Below the pieces are notes generated by a model, which ran no database searches, was not told where the DNA came from, and saw nothing but the letters and a program-made list of their open reading frames with translations. 64,000 nucleotides of DNA from Lineus longissimus (taxonomy: Eukaryota > Nemertea > Pilidiophora > Heteronemertea > Lineidae). Below, in pieces: positions 48,627 through 61,040 of this stretch (positions are counted from its first letter, which is position 1; each line of letters starts with the position of its first letter). The DNA lies in NCBI RefSeq assembly GCF_910592395.1, contig NC_088314.1, positions 5,890,001 to 5,954,000 on the forward strand, read 5' to 3'. Position numbers and translations under genes: made by a program.

Positions 48627-48675
48627 GTGCGCACTGGAGATGCGCAGTAAGTTGGTCATTGCTGTGACTTCCTGC
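48627..48675 (-). promoter_or_regulatory. TEX264 core promoter motifs (two NRF1-like half-sites and an ETS site)
   Basis: TGCGCA occurs at 48628-48633 and 48641-48646. ACTTCCTG at 48667-48674 is CAGGAAGT on the minus strand, an ETS consensus. They lie 100-150 bases upstream of the TEX264 start. Such combinations are typical of TATA-less housekeeping promoters. Factor identity is inferred. Confidence 0.45.
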
Positions 48676-49062
48676 TTTTTGAGGGAGTGTTGGTAAGTTT
48701 TAACCCGTTAAAAAAGTTATTTCAAGTGGTTAATCCATCGCAATTTTAGGTTTTATAATATCTGTAATGTATTTTCATTATTTTTAACATGCTAGATTTT
48801 TATAAATCCTTTATTATTCCCTGAAAAACTTGATTAAAAATTCACCTGTTTTGACTGATTGAATGGAAAAAGAGAGGTTGAGATTTGATAAATCACACGT
48901 AAACGTCCACGTAATCAAATCTTCTGTGTCTTGGATGGGTAATGCTGATAATAATGATATCAGCTGAGTTGAAAGCACATCTAATACTAGTAGTCAAACC
49001 ATGGGGTATTCGTTTTGTGACAAAAATGAAGCGACATGCACCCAGCCAATATGGCAATAGCC

Positions 49063-49256
49063 GTAGGCCCTCGCCCTAGGCTTGGGCCTTTTTTGCCAGA
49101 GATACAAACCATAATAGATCTTCACGGTAAAAGACGCCAGACAAATGCTCGAGAGGTACTGTCTGGTGTCATTGACCGTGAAGATCTATTGTAAAGATGG
49201 TTTGTTGGTCCGACCCTAGGCCTAGGTGGTACCGGCGTATCTGGAAAATGGCCTAC
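49063..49256. mobile_element. Palindromic (foldback) MITE-like element between TEX264 and PAK
   Basis: The inner arms 49113-49143 and 49160-49190 are inverted copies (28 of 31 matching, one exception a G-U pair) around a 16-nt loop. A further 9-bp stem (ACAAACCAT with ATGGTTTGT) follows after a 6-nt bulge. GTAGGCC at 49063-49069 recurs inverted as GGCCTAC at 49250-49256. The unit is thus a 194-bp imperfect palindrome in the shared upstream region of two divergent genes. It could equally be a transcribed long hairpin. Confidence 0.55.
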
Positions 49257-49443
49257 TATAAGAACGACAGCCATTAGATACGAGCTGAGTTATCTTTGGC
49301 ATGTATCAAAAGTACATGTATATGCATTTTCAGTCACCGGAGAAGATGTAAACATGTCTCACCGTAGGCGTAATTCAGCTATTCATCTTTGGTACATTTC
49401 AGATATTCTCCGATACTGGCCGTGTCATTTCTAAGCCTCCACC

Positions 49444-52400
49444 ATGTCAAAGTTCATAGAAAAAATGAAGAAGAAGAAGAAGCCTAGAGCAAATAGTAAC
49501 ACCGATTCTTCCCCAGGATCGAGTATTGGTGCACCTTATGAGTTTAAACACAATCTCCATGTTGGGTTTGATGCGATATCCGGAGATTTTATTGATTTAC
49601 CAGAACCTTGGACAAAATGGTTGGGTGTTTCAAATATCACGTAAGTTCTCTTTCAAAGTTGGGCTGAATTTGATCAAATTGAAAGCTAGGGGCGACAGTG
49701 TGGGCTGGGGCAGTACAAATTTTTTTCAACAAATAGAATTATCCAAAGACAAGTTATTGAGGACAATGCATGGCCATACTTTTGAATTTGATGACATTAT
49801 GACTTTGCGATCAGTCATACCTTCCATGCCAACTTCATCGGATTTTCATAAGAAATTGCTATGATTATGATAATTTATCAGTGACTTTAGTGCAATTCAT
49901 GATATGCCTTCAGTGAAACCTTTCTATTTGAAAGGATACAATTGGGACTGACAAGTAATGTCCTAGATAGAGAGGTGTCCTGATTGGCGAGGTCAAACAT
50001 CATGTCGAGTATATTCCTAAAAGTCAGGGCAGTCAAAATATTGTGGTTTAAAGCCACTATAAATCTTTTGTATGTGACCTACATTCTTTATTTCTAGACA
50101 TGAGTTATTCAGGAAATGGCACACTTTTCATTGATACATGCTCAGTGTAAAACGCCCAGTATATAAGTGTCAGTGCTGTAGGTCCTGAATTCTGCTTGAT
50201 TGTATAAACAGTCATATATGTATGTATGTGTGTGTACTGGCTGAAATTTGCTGAAATGGGAAGTTATGTATCCATTGCTTTTGTCTTCTTAATAGTAAGT
50301 GTACTTCCTCACTGAATAGATCTGGATATATTCAACTGAAATTCATCAAATGTATGGCATCAGTTCTTTAGTAGAAAAGTAGAAAGTGTAAATGTGAAAG
50401 GCCTAGTGGCAAAATGTTCCATTATCCATATGCCAGTTTAGTAAAAAATTAGCAGGTCTTCTTGAACATGCATCGGCAAACTGCATTTTATTTCAACATA
50501 AGCCATGCATTTTGTATAAATATAGTCATAACCCACTCTCCAACTAATCATTCCCCACAATTTTTCAACAGAAAAGCAGAACAAACCGAAAACCCCGATG
50601 CCGTTTTAAATGCTTTGAAGATTTTCGACAAGTTGGACAAGTCTATGAAGAAGAAAGGGACCAAGTACATGGTGAATCAGACGATCTGTTCCAATGATGA
50701 TGAGGATGAATACCCTCATATTGCAGCTGCTAAACCTTGTGGTAAGTCTGCCTGTATTGTACATGTACCCAAACTATGAGGATGCACACATTTTCCCAAG
50801 ACTTCTGGCAGGCACTATCCAGGGCAGGCTGCTCGGGAAGTTGGATGGCATGCCTTGAGTAAACAAGGTCCAATCGAGATAAAGTTCTGGTCAGTTGGGG
50901 AACTGATTCTCCTGTGCTTATACCAGCATACTTAACTGATGATTTGGCATTGCATTGAGCGAGCTGAGTAAACTTCCTGCATTTGTGATCTAGGTCACCC
51001 GTCAGTCATAATCATTGTAATGGTTGTAAGCGAGAATTTTCATCTGTACCGGGGTAATAGAAACTTTTAATTTTTGATATCAGTTCCAGGAAGTCATGGT
51101 TATTGGTAATGCATGTAAAATGAATTGATATCAAATTCATACCTGTCTAGGTGTAGGATTTTACATCATCCAGAGGCCTTGCCAGTCATCACAATTTTAT
51201 CAAAATTCTTTATCGTATTCTCTTCTGTCAGTGTGTGCGTTTGTTTTGCAGATGGTGATGAGGCAGTTGGAGGGTCCACAAATCTACCCTATGCTGATGA
51301 AACAGTATCAGAAACAGTGAGTAGTTGTCTGTTGTTGATTCATCCATTTTTGTCCAAATAACACCTCAGGCTCAAGCCAGCTGCCATTACTGTACTGTAT
51401 CTTTGTATTCTACCAGGACGAGCAATTTGAAAACGATCCTTCATTATGATTCCACGGCTAAAAGTACATGTTCAGACTATTGTACATTTGATGAATATTT
51501 AAAAGTTTGTGTTGTATTGCATACCGTCTGCTCTGAGTTGAGGCATCAAAGGAACTTATTCAATCTTTCAGTCGGACACAAACCACAATAACGACGGTGT
51601 GAAAGATGCTATCAACGATCTCGAGAAAGACGTCCAACATATGAAAACACAAGATGAACCAGAGGAAAAGTTCGAGAGACGACAACGGAAGTCAACGAAA
51701 AAGAAAATGTCGGAGGAGGAGATAATGTCTGCTTTACATGCGATTTGTGACCCTGGTGACCCAATGGAAGTGTACAAGGTTGGCAAGAAAGTTGGATCAG
51801 GGTAAGAAATAAGTATCTTTAATAGGTTTCGGTGGAAAAAATTTGTGATACAGGTGCGCATTTGTCTCAGCTAATGACCTCAAATGTTCTTGACATGATT
51901 CAGTTCAGACCACGGCGAATATCCTTTCTTATGACTTTGCAAGCAGTATTAACATGCTTCATGTTGCATTCCAGAGCTTCAGGCACAGTCCACATGGCCA
52001 CAAACCTGAAGACAGGTGAACCAGTTGCCATCAAAATGATGGACTTGAAGAACCAACCCAAGAAGGAACTCATCATCACAGAGATCCAGGTCATGAAAGA
52101 ACACAACCACCCCAATGTTGTCAACTATGTAAATAGTTACCTTGTCGACGATGAGCTGTGGGTCGTTATGGAATACCTGGAAGGTGGCGCTCTCACAGAT
52201 GTTGTGACCGAGACGGTGATGAGCGAAGGACTGATAGCTGCTGTTTCGAAAGAGTCCCTGAAGGCCCTGAAGTTTTTACACGATCGCAATATCATCCATC
52301 GTGATATAAAGAGCGATAACGTTCTCTTGGGAATGAACGGGCATGTTAAGTTGACAGACTTTGGCTTCTGTGCCCAGATTGCATCAGATGCAAGTAAACG

Positions 52401-53007
52401 AACCACAATGGTTGGAACGCCTTATTGGATGGCTCCTGAAGTCGTCGGGAGGTAAGTTGAAATTCCTGACATTACCGGCAACCTTGAAAATAGTTTTCTG
52501 TGACTTTGAAAATAAATCTTTGGGCAAAAAAGCTTTATAGTCGTCTGTATTGGGCACAAGTGACCTGAACAAATAAGTACAAGCCTGAAAGTAAATCTGG
52601 AAATGGTGCCTGTCAAAATGATCACTTCATTTGCATAATGACCTCAAGGACAGTAGTTTAGTAACCTTCAATCTCTTTGCAGGAAACACTATGACAAGAA
52701 AGTAGACATTTGGAGTCTTGGCATTATGGTTATGGAGATGATGGATGGTGAGCCACCGTACATGAATGAGACACCACTTAAAGCCCTTTATCTTATTGCC
52801 ACGCATGGAAAACCCAAAGTAAAGGATCCGGAGAAATATTCTGAGGAACTGTTGACATTTATCGATAGGTGTCTAGAAGTGAGCATTGAGAAACGTGCTG
52901 GTGCAGCGGAACTTTTACAGCACCCTTTCTTGTTGAAAGCATCCCCATTGATTAAATTGAAACCACTCATAGAAGCTGCAAAGGAGCAGGTGCATAACAA
53001 GGACTGA
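49444..53007 (+). CDS. PAK: p21-activated kinase (group I-like, short N-terminus), six exons, complete
   Basis: Exons 49444-49640, 50572-50741, 51252-51316, 51572-51801, 51975-52451 and 52683-53007 (TGA) keep phase and give 487 residues. The start has a perfect CCACCATGT context. Residues 1-16 are basic (MKKKKKPR). The CRIB motif [16 protein letters not shown] follows at about residues 28-43, then an autoinhibitory-like segment ([22 protein letters not shown]), an acidic linker, and the kinase domain from about residue 205. Catalytic landmarks are all present: [30 protein letters not shown], the activation loop [13 protein letters not shown] and [25 protein letters not shown] and KPLIEAAKE are closer to PAK1-3 than to PAK4-6. 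The N-terminal proline motifs for Nck and PIX seen in PAK1-3 are absent, so it resembles the short Drosophila Pak3 / C. elegans PAK-2 type. It is a serine/threonine kinase effector of Rac/Cdc42 acting on the cytoskeleton. Confidence 0.93.
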
Positions 53008-54035
53008 TCTGGATGGAAGACATTACAACTTGCATTGAGAAAGTTGTTATAAGTGTTAGTTTCGAATGACATTTGGGTGCAATATGCAGTAGATCTTATT
53101 ATCCACCGTAGACATTATTGTGATATGTAATCACCATTGTGGGCTTGTGTGGATTTCTTTATTCCAAAGTTACCTAAAGAATGAAAGAGTTGGCAACAAA
53201 AACATGGCTAGTGCTAGTGCTGTGAGAGTCGATGCCTAATGACTTCACAATAATATTACTTTATCTCCGTTCAACTCCTATTTGGGGTGGACAAAAATTT
53301 TTGTTTTTCTGCTGTATATGGATCCAGAAAGAAATTTAAGCACCACACAATAAACGATTTTTGTTATATGACATAATAGCTTGGTGACAGGACCAGAGGA
53401 AACCTGTTTTCCGCAAGCCCTTGCGCAGATCGTGGCTGATGTGGACAACTTTAGTTTTGTCTGTAGGATTATCAAAACCCTAGGTACTTCGTTCATATGG
53501 GACTTGTGTAAAGAAGAAAAGAATTTGGTACCTCTTTTCATTGCTCTACAGCTGTCAATAGGATGTCGGGTAACTCCTGCCCACAAATGTGTGTTTCCTA
53601 TTTTGAACATGTACTTATTAACATATTGCAGTTTAGAAGATAACAGATAACCAATATTTATCATCGTTTCTTGTCTTGAAAATGGATGATGTGTACAATA
53701 TTGATTGTTATTCACGTTGTGGAGAGATGTCAGTCATACCTGGAAGACTACAAACTTCCTTATTGTGCTGCCAATCTCCACATCTTGTGCACATTGCATT
53801 GAATGCATTTTCCCTTGTACTCCCTGGTTGTTTTGGGAGTGCCTCCCTGATTTGCTGAGGAAATTAAATGGAATTTTCATTAACCTCCCAAAACTTTGTT
53901 TTTGACTGCCTGGGTTTTCATTCCTACAGGTTGGCAACTCTGATTGTTGGCCTACCTTTTATGCATTGGGATTCCAGTTTGTTTTTTTTATATAATGGAG
54001 TATTTTCTAATAAAAGATTAAACGGTTGAATGCTA
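53008..54035 (+). other. PAK 3' UTR with polyadenylation signal
   Basis: Non-coding, AT-rich sequence follows the stop. AATAAA at 54009-54014 is the first strong hexamer. A second lies at 55804-55809 and could serve a longer transcript. Confidence 0.5.
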
Positions 54036-55994
54036 TAAATATCCAAGATTAAAGATATTTATCTATTTTCATATTTTTGTAGACTGATTATTATAACAGA
54101 TTTTTATATTCCTGATGATTTATTACATTTTGAAGAATATACGTAAGATGTTATTGATGTGTGATTATGAGCACCATTCCATGTGACACTGGTTTTCTGC
54201 GACGTAAAATGTTTTGAGGTGGAGTGCATAAGCCACCTGTGGAACTGTTGAAGTCCATCATTCAATGGCATTATGCAAAGATATTTGTGATAGGATAGTG
54301 CATTGTACCATTGCTTGTACCAATAGCTCATCAGGAATAATTAGATGATTGTTAGTAGCCACATGTGCCCAAATTTTGTATGAACCCAGCTGCTGTGTTT
54401 ATTTTGATACTAAAGTATAATGTGATCTTAAACACTTTTGTGGTGTAATTTTGCTAATACGGTACTTTGTTATTCTGGTAGCTCATCGGTGCAGTGCTTC
54501 CAGAGTTTCATTCTGGAGGAACATTTTCGGTATGGGGCATGCCTTAGTCCGATGACTCAATTCGTTTGGGTGTGTTCCAGAAATCACATTCCTCTTTTAA
54601 AGTCAGATTCCTTCCAAATTATGGCTGTCTTTGCGGTCCAGTGTGTCGTGATGCATTGTACAACAGACCACATTTGCAGTCTAATGATGTCAAGACTCAA
54701 TGTAGGCCCCAGACACATAAAACATTTTCATGAGTGCTCTGTAGTAAAGTGGTTTAAACACATTGGTTCTGAAGAGAAAGAGCAGTACTACTGAATTAAA
54801 AATGGTACCAAAGAACAAAAATGGGGCATAAATCATTATAATAAGGATGTTAGTGTGAGAGTTATTTTTTTCAGCAAATGACCTTTGGTACCAAATGGAG
54901 TTTCTGTTGATATTACTACCATTAGTTGACCTAATTTTATACTGCATACTTTGTAAAATGCCCGGTTTACGATATGTGTATAAATCTTGATATGGACATT
55001 GCCGTTAGGATATTTTTGTAATTGTATTAATAACGTTTTTAACTCTGTAATGACATTTCATGTGGTGCTACATTTGTAGACATAGTTGTAAATGTAGGGT
55101 ACAGTTTTTGACCCTACAACAGAAAAAATCTCTCATCCACACTTACTGACATGGGGTAAGCCAGCAGAAAAAACTATGGAGTGCCCTTAGAAACATGCTG
55201 TTGAAAAATGGTTCTGTAGAGCTTAAATGTGAAAGCAGGGTGTTTGGATTTCACTTGGCATTTTGAAAATCCCCCTGTTCCATAACTCAGCTTAGATTAC
55301 TTATAAACGTGTGGTTAAGTTCTGTTGCTATCCAGAGCCTGAGCCAGCTCACCAAACCCTTTTTATAATAATACTAATAGCAGATATGGAGATAGCTGCT
55401 AGTTTTCTCTGTTGCAAACTTATTCATAAGAAAATCCGATCAACAAATTTGCTTTTGTTACAATTTCCAGACAGAATGAGAATTCATGTTCTGTAGGGAA
55501 TGATGAAAAATTGCTGCATTACAATCGCTCCAGAAGATTAATTGTTTTATAGACCTTATGCTTAGAAATTCTCATATCATAAGCCGCACAAATGGTTCAG
55601 CTAGTGCGCTGGTCGTGCGAAACCCCCTTTAAACCATCGGATCCCCTGCTACAATGTACGTTTATAGTTACAGTGTTACTTGTATCAAGAATTGATAAAG
55701 ACTATTGATTCTTGCTTGTATGAATTCCAGAGCGAATGAACATTTTCTGTCAAGATGCTGCATGGCATTGTGTACATTAATGTATATTATTGCTATAATT
55801 GAGAATAAATACATACCTACATGTAAGAGTAATTAAGAAGCTTTTGGGACTTCTTTTAAAGACTTTGGTTGATATGAATAAAAGCTAGTAAGTTTTATGT
55901 CACTTTTGACCAGAAAGACCTTGTGTACACGGAGCTTTCAGTAAAAGCAATTACTAGCATTTATTTATATTTCCTTTGATCTTGTGGCTTTGGC
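54036..55994. other. Gene-free stretch
   Basis: No exon, tRNA or element is recognised. Short open frames on both strands have no family resemblance. It may be an extended PAK 3' UTR up to the AATAAA at 55804-55809. Confidence 0.35.
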
Positions 55995-58090
55995 CAAACA
56001 TCTCCCTGGAGCCATGAAATGTCCCCCTGTTGTAATGTATTACGGTTGCAACCAAATTCCATCTTGTCTTGCTCTGTGACATATTGGCAGTAGCACCATA
56101 TTCTCTAGGCTTGATAACTGATTGACTGTGATCCTCATGTACCTCATGTTACTGGGACAACATCGGGACCCGGCAGGTGCTGTCAAATCAATATTAACAA
56201 GACCAGATTCACTTACAACTCCCAAAAACATATTACAACAAGGGTACAATTCATTGCCCGAGGGCGAAATCATCCATAATCAAAAGATGGCACATCAAAG
56301 ATGCAAAGACCAGACTATTTGTTGAAGCTACTGTCAATGCTACCGCAAAACAAGGGGACAATGCTGACCTCCCTTGCCGGATATTGTCCACTGACTGTTG
56401 GGCCGTCATATCCTAATCAGCAAGGTCCAAATGTCTTTTGCAACTGCACATGAAATGTCACAACCAGGGGACATCCATATATATATATATGTTTATTTCA
56501 TACAAAAAGATGTATACAATCTCCTATAGCTGCATGGACCAAATACTCTCTGCTGTCAGGCAATGTCGTGTCCAAATAAGCAGAATAAGACAAGCATTGT
56601 CACAGAAAAATCAGCAAGGGGGATCAACATTGCATTGGACGCGAGCATGACCTAATATTGTCAGCTGTCAGGTGATATCAGATCCAAAGAGGAAAACAAA
56701 AATAACTTGAAACGGGCCATGAAATAGCTCAACACAGGTACTGTGATCCTCATGTACCAAACATTGCCGATCTCAGGTGTTGTCACAACCAAATCGGCAC
56801 TATAGCAAGACAAGACAGGCGCTGTAAGATCCATATCGGCAAGACAAGAATAACTTGCAACTGCCCACGACAGGTCACAAGGAGGGGCAATTCGGAGGTC
56901 CACGGCGACATCGTCCACAGGCAAGCAATATCACACCTAATCAGCAAATGCCAGGACCACTGTTGCAACAGTCGCCAGATATTGGGCGTTGTTACGTCAA
57001 ACTATTGCAGTAACACATGATGCCAAAATATATATTGTCCACCGTCAGGCATTGTCACATCCAAATCAAGAAGACGGATATTGCATTGGATGTAAACAAG
57101 ACATGTCCAAGACGACATGTCGTCCAGATCAGGTGGTGTCACATTCAAGCAAGCAAGTCCAGGTACTATGTTGCGACTCTAAATGATACTTCACAACAAG
57201 TGGACATTTCTTTGCCCTGGAGCAGCAAGTCGCACACAGTCTTGCCGATGTCACATCCGAATGATCGAGACTGGAATCCCTGTTGGAAGTAAACATTATA
57301 TGTCGCAACAAGGGGACAATTAATTCATAGCTGCAGGGCGTGTCCACAATCAGGAAATGTCTCATCTATTCAGAATGACATTATAAGCTATTGAAACTGT
57401 CCTTGAAATGGCTCCATATTGGGGATATTGCATTGTTCCAGAGTCCACTCTCAGATATTGTTACTGACAAGCAAGCGCCAGCAGGTCAAGACAGGCACTG
57501 TTGCATGGCTCCATATCAGTAAAGCCAGAATAAATTTCAATTGGCCGACAACAAGGGGACAATTCATTGCCCCAGGCTATATCGTCTCCGGTCAGCGATG
57601 TCATATCCTCACAGCAAAGACCAGGATCTCTGTTGCACCAGTATATGGTTTACCTCAGAACAAGGGGACGTTTGATAGATTCATTGCTAGATTGTCCACT
57701 GTTGGGAGATGTCACATCAAAATAAGCTAGACCAGGATATGTAACTGTTGCAATTACACATGAAATGTCACCCCCAGGGCACATTTCATAGTCCCAGGGC
57801 CAAATGTTGTCCACTATCAGACAGTGTCACATTCAAACCAGCAAGATAAAACAGGCGTGGTCACTGCTGAAACAAGAAAACCAACATTGAGTGTATTAAA
57901 CACAATGTGTCACAACAAGGGGACAATCCATAACGTTCCGTCCCGGACGACATATCGCCCTTGGTCAGGTAATGTCACATCCCAATTAGTAAGACTGGAA
58001 TACCTGCCTGTGGAATAGCACAACAAGGGGACGATGTATGGTTCCAGAGACAATATTGCCCGCAAAACAATATTGGGTTGAGAGCTGAGT
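55995..58090 (+). repeat. Satellite A, left arm (plus orientation, about 110-140 bp degenerate units)
   Basis: The recurring order of motifs is GTCACAACAAGGGGACAATT, CATTGCCCCAGGGC, TTGTCCACTGTCAGG, GTCACATCCAAATCAGCAAG, CCAGGAC and TTGCAAC. Clear 'ACAAGGGGAC' marks lie near 56348, 57308, 57550, 57660, 57915 and 58023, with diverged ones between. The first 100 bases (55995-56110) carry the same motifs in the opposite orientation (GTCCCCCTGTTGTAA, TTGCAACCAAATTCC). No conserved open frame runs through the units. Confidence 0.72.
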
Positions 58091-58099
58091 GTCAACTAA

Positions 58100-59565
58100 G
58101 AATCAAATCATGAATTGTCCACTCAATGGCCTGACATCAAGACATCAACACAGCCTGTCTCTGTCTCGCCAGTAAGATTTAACTGCTGCGGTCGACTTTG
58201 CTCTATACAGGATGTCTCAGAAATGGATACAAAGCCTTGTAAACTAAGGACCTGGCATGGAGACATCGTCACAACCGATCTATGTCGCACACGTTAGACA
58301 AACTCCAGTCTACTTTTCTCTACATAGGATGTCTCTACAAAGTATATAAAACCTTGTGAGTCAAGGGCGTGAGATGAAGACATCGTCACAACCTATATCT
58401 GTCAATCCTCTTAGCTTTATACACAATTGCGAAGCACGATGTTTCAGCAAAAGGATCTGTAAAGCCTCAATGGTCGGGTATGAAGACATCGTCACAGCCT
58501 ATCTCTGTCGCACCAGTAAGACACACTTGCTGTAGTCTCAGAAAAAGGATCTCTGAAGCCTTGCAAACCAAGAGCCTATAATGGAGACAAAATTACTTAT
58601 CTCTGTCGCACCAAATATTAATCTCTGTCGCACCAGTCTGACATGTCATGATGTAGCAATATGGCTTGCTATATACAGGATATATCAGAAAAAGATATGT
58701 CAGCCTCGAGGGCCTGAAGACAACTTTACAACCTAGCTCTGTCAACCTTCTTAGTTTATTTCTATTAGATGTCTAAGAAAAGGGTCTACAAAGCCTCAAA
58801 GGTCGGGCATGAAGGGACGTCAAAACCTCTCCGACGTTCAAGTTAGACATTCTCTTCAACAATCTGCCTTGCTACAGACCCGGTGTCTCGGCATGGACAT
58901 TGTAAACCATCGTCACAACGTATCTATGTCGCACCAGTCTGACATTCTACCTTCCTCTAGAGGATGTCAGCAAAGGATTTCTCAGCCTCGAGAGCCTAAC
59001 ATGCAAGGAGATATCGTCACAGCCCTTGTGAACTATGGGGTTGATATAGTACATAGAGACATGGTCACAACCAATATCTGCGCACCAGTTAGACATTACA
59101 GCGATGCCACCTGGTCTCCGAAAAGAACCCATGAAGCCGTGTGAGCCGTCGACACAACCTATTGCTGTCGCACAATTTCGATATTCTTCGGACATACTGT
59201 CTTCATCGGCATTACGATATAAAGAGTGTGTAAAAAATGATATATAACGCCTTGTAAACCAGGACTGATACGGAGACATCGTCACAACCAATCTATGTCA
59301 ATCTCCTAGGACTTTCTACAAGATGTCTCTGACCATGATCTGCAAGGAGCCTCAAACACCTGACACGAAGACACCTTCACAACCTATCTCTATCGCATCA
59401 GTTTGACAGACCCTTGCATGCCTTGCCATACAGGGCGTCACAGTAAAGGATTATAAGGTGCCTGACATGAAGACGTTGTCACAGCCTGTCGCACTTTGTA
59501 GATTTACTTTGCTCTGAGCCTAGGGTGTCTCAGAAAAAAGCCTTTCACTGGATTTCTGACGTTTA
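58100..59565 (+). repeat. Satellite B array between the two A arms (about 100-bp units)
   Basis: A different motif set recurs: GACATCGTCACAACCTATCT, CTGTCGCACCAGT, TTAGACATTC, TTGCTCTATACAGGATGTCT, CAGAAAAGGATCT and AAAGCCTTGTAAACCAAGG. The GTCACA marks fall near 58268, 58385, 58491, 58727, 58912, 59016, 59064, 59281 and 59478, mostly 90-120 bases apart. Units are strongly diverged and have no shared reading frame. Confidence 0.7.
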
Positions 59566-59574
59566 ACGGGGAGT

Positions 59575-60780
59575 TGCAACAGTCATTCTTGTCGCAGTGA
59601 TTTGGATGTGACAACACCGACAGTGGACTATCTTTAGTCCAGAGGCAATGAAACGTCCTCTATTTGGGAAGTATAATGGGCAGTTAAAACAGAGATTCTG
59701 GTCTTGCTGATTGCTGAGTGTGACACAGACAGTGGACAACCTGTCGCTCTAGCCTTATGCAATGAATCATTCCAAGTTATTCTAGTGTCACTGACATGGA
59801 TCTGACAGAGCCGGTCTTGTCTTGCTAGTGCCGATTTGGCTGTGACATCACCAGTGAACAGAAAATGTTTGACTCTGAAGCTATCCATTGTCCCCTTATA
59901 GTGCTATTTCACGGCCAGTTCCAATAGTTATTCTTGTATTGCAATATGGATGTGACTTGACAACGGACAATGTTTCGTCTAGGAACTGTTAATTGTTCCC
60001 TTGTTGTAACACATCATGTTCACTTCCAATGTAAAACGCGTCTTCTTGATTGGGTGTGACAATGCCTGTCTTGTCTCGCTGATTTAGATGTGACAGTGCA
60101 TGATGACGGACAATATTTGGCCCTGGAACTGTGAAATTTCCCCTTATCATGACATCATTGTTTTCACAATAGAGATTCTGATCTTGCAAGTTATTGTGGT
60201 CTGGGTGATAGGAATCATACACAGTCTGTCTTGTCATGCTTTTGGCGATTTGGTTGTAACAATGCCCGAGAGCGGACAATGTTTGGCTCCGAAGCTATGC
60301 ATGGCCCCCTTGTTGTAGCATGTAATTGCCAGTTGCTAGTTGTTCTTGTCTTGCTGATGTGGACTTGAAAAGTTCTGTCTTGTCTTGCCAACGCCGATAT
60401 GGTTGTGACAACACCTGAGAGCAATGTTTGGCTCTGAAGCTGTCCTTTGTCCTCTTACTGTGATATTTCACAGCCATTTTAATAGTTATTTTTGCATTGC
60501 AATTTAAATGCAATGACTGGTTTCTTTGTTGTGACATCATGTTCATTCCACTGTAACATTGGTCTTCTTAATTTGGCTGTGACAATGCCTGTCTTGTCTT
60601 GCTTATTTGGATGTGACAGTGCCCGATGTTTGGCCCTTTGAAATGTCCCTTGGTTGTGACATTTCATGGGCAGTTGCAAGTTGATCTGGTCTTAGTGGAT
60701 TAGCTGTTAGAATGCCCGACAGTTGTCACACATGGACTGTATGTTTGCATTGTCCCCTTGTTAAGACAAACATTGTATTA
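59575..60780 (-). repeat. Satellite A, right arm (inverted orientation)
   Basis: The satellite A motifs appear as reverse complements: TTGTCCCCTTGTTGTGACAT, TTTCATGGCCAGTTGCAA, TTCTTGTCTTGCTGATTTGG, TGTGACAATGCCTG and GTGGACAATGTTTGGC. Clear marks lie near 59890, 59995, 60130, 60305, 60450, 60525, 60645 and 60750. Together with 55995-58090 they form long inverted arms around satellite B. Confidence 0.7.
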
Positions 60781-61040
60781 TGATTGTGCAGTGGCAACAG
60801 AAATTGCCAGAAACTGATAACACGAGACTCCAAATTGAGCTTTAAATGTCCCCAATCACCATCCCAAAAGGGTCAAAAACCCTACCACACCAGCAAGACA
60901 AATTTGTAAACTAAATCCAAAGATAAATAATTGAATTCTATCCCATTGGCTTTTCTCTTTGGCACAGTGTTTCGTACAAGAACAGAGAAGACGAATGGCA
61001 GGTTACCAGAAAAGTCACGGCTTTAATCAATAAATAAAAA
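60781..61040. other. Short unannotated spacer between two repeat blocks
   Basis: No gene or clear repeat is seen. The stretch ends in a run of A residues next to the composite repeat that follows. Confidence 0.35.

Noticed and set aside
48527-48634. N-terminal extension of TEX264 to the in-frame ATG at 48634
   Set aside because: It would put 36 polar residues before the membrane segment, unlike known TEX264, and overlaps likely promoter motifs. It is kept only as an alternative start.
54438-54794. 118-codon open frame downstream of PAK
   Set aside because: It shows no recognisable domain and no splice context, lies in probable UTR/intergenic DNA, and has biased Cys/Phe composition.
58809-59291. 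Open frames of 111-114 codons on both strands in satellite B
   Set aside because: The frames are not maintained from unit to unit and run through repeat motifs on both strands.
55995-60780. CRISPR-like appearance of spaced repeats
   Set aside because: Units are far too long and diverged, there are no constant short repeats with unique spacers, and the genome is eukaryotic.
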